Source of the DNA: an uncultured Eubacteriales bacterium
GTDB taxonomy: Bacteria > Bacillota > Clostridia > Oscillospirales > CAG-272
DNA length: 6,145 nt
Assembly (NCBI GenBank): GCA_934477985.1
Contig: CAKSOR010000170.1
Location: 1-6,145 of the forward strand
Reading direction: 5' to 3'
The notes under the pieces were generated by a model, which saw only the letters and a list, made by a program, of their open reading frames with translations, did no database searches and was not told the origin of the DNA. A program made the translations under genes and the position numbers. Of the stretch, positions 4,794 to 6,145 are shown piece after piece. Each line of letters begins with the position of its first letter. Within the stretch, counting starts at the first letter, position 1.

Positions 4794-6145
4794 TTACTGA
4801 AGATCCTTGAGATAGTTTTCGATAGCGGTCTCGACAGCCGTCTTCTTGGACTCAAGCGACGAGACAATGTCTCCGCTTCCGCTGAGGACTGACTTGAGCG
4901 TGTCAGCGTATCCGCCCCAGTTGTAGACATAAGCCATCTCGCCCTCGATGTTCTCGAAAATTATATCGAGCATCTCGCGTGATTCCTCGTCGCGAACTGT
5001 TTTGCCATGCAGAACGATGTCATAGTAAGCCGGGCGGACAGTCTTGTAGCCGTACGCGCTGAGGTTCTCAATGACCGTCGCGGTGCGCGAAAGATCCTTC
5101 GTTGTCTTGGGGATGCTGAATGCGTTCATCGCGGGCGAGTAATACGCAATGTATCTCTCCTGCTTCTCGTCAAATTTCGGGAACGGAATTATTCCGAAAT
5201 CGGCGTCCATCGCACGCAGAGTCTTCGCGTTTCCGATAACCTCGATGTGAAGGAGTGAGTGACCGTTTGCAAAACCGTTAACACAGTTATATCCCAGCTT
5301 TCCCTGATGCTTGTCGTTTGTCATAGTGCCTTCAAGCTCAAAGACGCTTCTTATCTTCGTTATGACGTCGAACATGCGGTCGTCAATCGGGCTGACATAG
5401 GGCATTCCGTCCTTGATATCGACTCCACGCTTATCCGAGCCGTGGAGGAAACCGAATCCTGCGCCGTTGTGAGTCATAAGACCCCACTGATCGTTCGCGC
5501 CGAGCTCACCGTCGCCGTCAAGATCGCTCGTTCCGGCTTCAACATACTCCTTGAGCTTATCTATCGTCCACTTTCCGTCGCGCACGATAGAATAGATATC
5601 GTCAAGCTTGAGAGCCTCGAGCATTTTCTTGTTGAAGAATCCGACCCAGAGAGTGTCGTGGAGATTCGCGCTCGTCTCGTTGTGCGCCATGTAGAGCTTA
5701 TTCTCGATCTCGTAGTACTTCATCGAGTTCGTATCCCACCACGGTTTAGAGAAATCGAACTCATCGACGTCGTTCAGGTCAATGTAAATGCCCTTACTGA
5801 TATTGGCGACATTGTACATCGCGCCGATGAAGGACGCGTCTATCGAATCGTCTCCGGCGAGCACCAGGTTCGCTAAGTATCCCGCCGTGCCCGAGTAGAG
5901 ATCCTGTTCAATGAGCTCTATCTCGACCTTGAGCTTGTCCTCGACAAACTTTGTACGCTGATATACGGCGTCGTTCATCGAATCGCCGTTGATTTCGTCA
6001 GAGTCAATCCGATACTCAGCCCATGTGACCGAGTTGTTGAGAATCGTGAACTTCTCCCCGCCATAATCGCCGGTCGGGAGCTCGTCATAGATCGACTTCT
6101 CAGTCTCGGGAGCGGCGGTTGTTCCGGTATCTCCGGTAGTGGTTT
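4794..6145 (-). CDS. Extracellular solute-binding protein of an ABC importer, 5' end missing
   Basis: The reading frame is open to the right edge, giving 449 in-window residues. The ATG at 5978 is internal: residues before it (TTTGDTGTTAAPETE, then YDELPTGDYGGEKFTIL) form the Thr/Gly-rich linker and first beta strand typical of Clostridia solute-binding lipoproteins, so the signal peptide and lipobox cysteine must lie beyond 6145. Family features are EINGDSMNDAVYQR with FVEDKLKVEIE, a KWTIDKLKEYVE helix, DQWGL after an acidic loop, YSPAMNAFSIPKTTKD, and a C-terminal helix ending in NYLKDLQ. The acidic loop (D-L-D-G-D-G through N-D, at 5525-5490) fits a calcium-binding EF-hand loop. Expected role: capture of a sugar or oligosaccharide outside the cell and delivery to ABC permeases, which are not in the window. 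The kinase downstream supports a sugar ligand, but its identity is unknown. Confidence 0.85.
   Translation of the reverse strand, partial: TTTGDTGTTAAPETEKSIYDELPTGDYGGEKFTILNNSVTWAEYRIDSDEINGDSMNDAVYQRTKFVEDKLKVEIELIEQDLYSGTAGYLANLVLAGDDSIDASFIGAMYNVANISKGIYIDLNDVDEFDFSKPWWDTNSMKYYEIENKLYMAHNETSANLHDTLWVGFFNKKMLEALKLDDIYSIVRDGKWTIDKLKEYVEAGTSDLDGDGELGANDQWGLMTHNGAGFGFLHGSDKRGVDIKDGMPYVSPIDDRMFDVITKIRSVFELEGTMTNDKHQGKLGYNCVNGFANGHSLLHIEVIGNAKTLRAMDADFGIIPFPKFDEKQERYIAYYSPAMNAFSIPKTTKDLSRTATVIENLSAYGYKTVRPAYYDIVLHGKTVRDEESREMLDIIFENIEGEMAYVYNWGGYADTLKSVLSGSGDIVSSLESKKTAVETAIENYLKDLQ

Noticed and set aside
5259..5876. 205-codon plus-strand frame opposite the solute-binding protein
   Set aside because: Its translation has no recognisable motif, and the minus-strand frame matches a known family throughout.
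5976..5978. ATG at 5978 as the start of the solute-binding protein
   Set aside because: The frame stays open through 55 more codons to the window edge, and those codons encode the expected linker and first strand of the mature protein. There is also no export signal after this ATG.

Overview
The window reads as a piece of a Gram-positive Clostridia-type chromosome (Bacillota, probably a gut Oscillospirales or Christensenellales relative). Reasons: genes are fairly GC-rich while gaps are AT-rich; promoters are close to the sigma-A consensus; Shine-Dalgarno sequences are AAGGAG or AAAGGAA type; the solute-binding protein has the Thr/Gly-rich linker and domain style common in gut Clostridia; and the small secreted protein ends in a TADMG-hydrophobic-KKRK tail. 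The lineage is inferred from style, not from a marker gene. All five supported genes lie on the minus strand, so transcription runs from high to low coordinates.

Layout in transcription order. A sugar-uptake-type extracellular solute-binding protein enters from the right edge (6145-4794, 5' end missing). A terminator-like stem-loop at 4763-4786 separates it from an FGGY carbohydrate kinase resembling xylulokinase (4741-3275). The kinase stop overlaps by 4 bases the start of an unusual compact single-chain electron-transfer flavoprotein (3278-1902), in which an EtfB-like half is fused to a shortened EtfA-like half. A 175-base AT-rich gap with no T-tailed terminator, phased TTCGA motifs and a strong promoter follows. 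Next is a secreted, C-terminally anchored CBM9-like carbohydrate-binding protein (1726-941), whose transcript probably starts with a small stem-loop and ends at a clear intrinsic terminator (886-917). A short promoter region then leads into a rhomboid-fold membrane protein that lacks the protease active site (805-149). A weak stem-loop ends that unit and abuts another near-consensus promoter (53-81) that fires leftwards out of the window.

How the genes may work together: the binding protein would capture a sugar outside the cell, the kinase would phosphorylate the imported sugar or its derivative, and the coupled ETF would accept electrons from an oxidation step whose dehydrogenase is not in this window. 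The pairing of a sugar kinase with a miniature fused ETF is the most unusual feature here. The CBM9 protein looks highly expressed and may hold glycans at the cell surface, but it has its own promoter. The rhomboid-like gene shows no functional link. I saw no tRNA, rRNA, CRISPR array, insertion sequence or attachment site.
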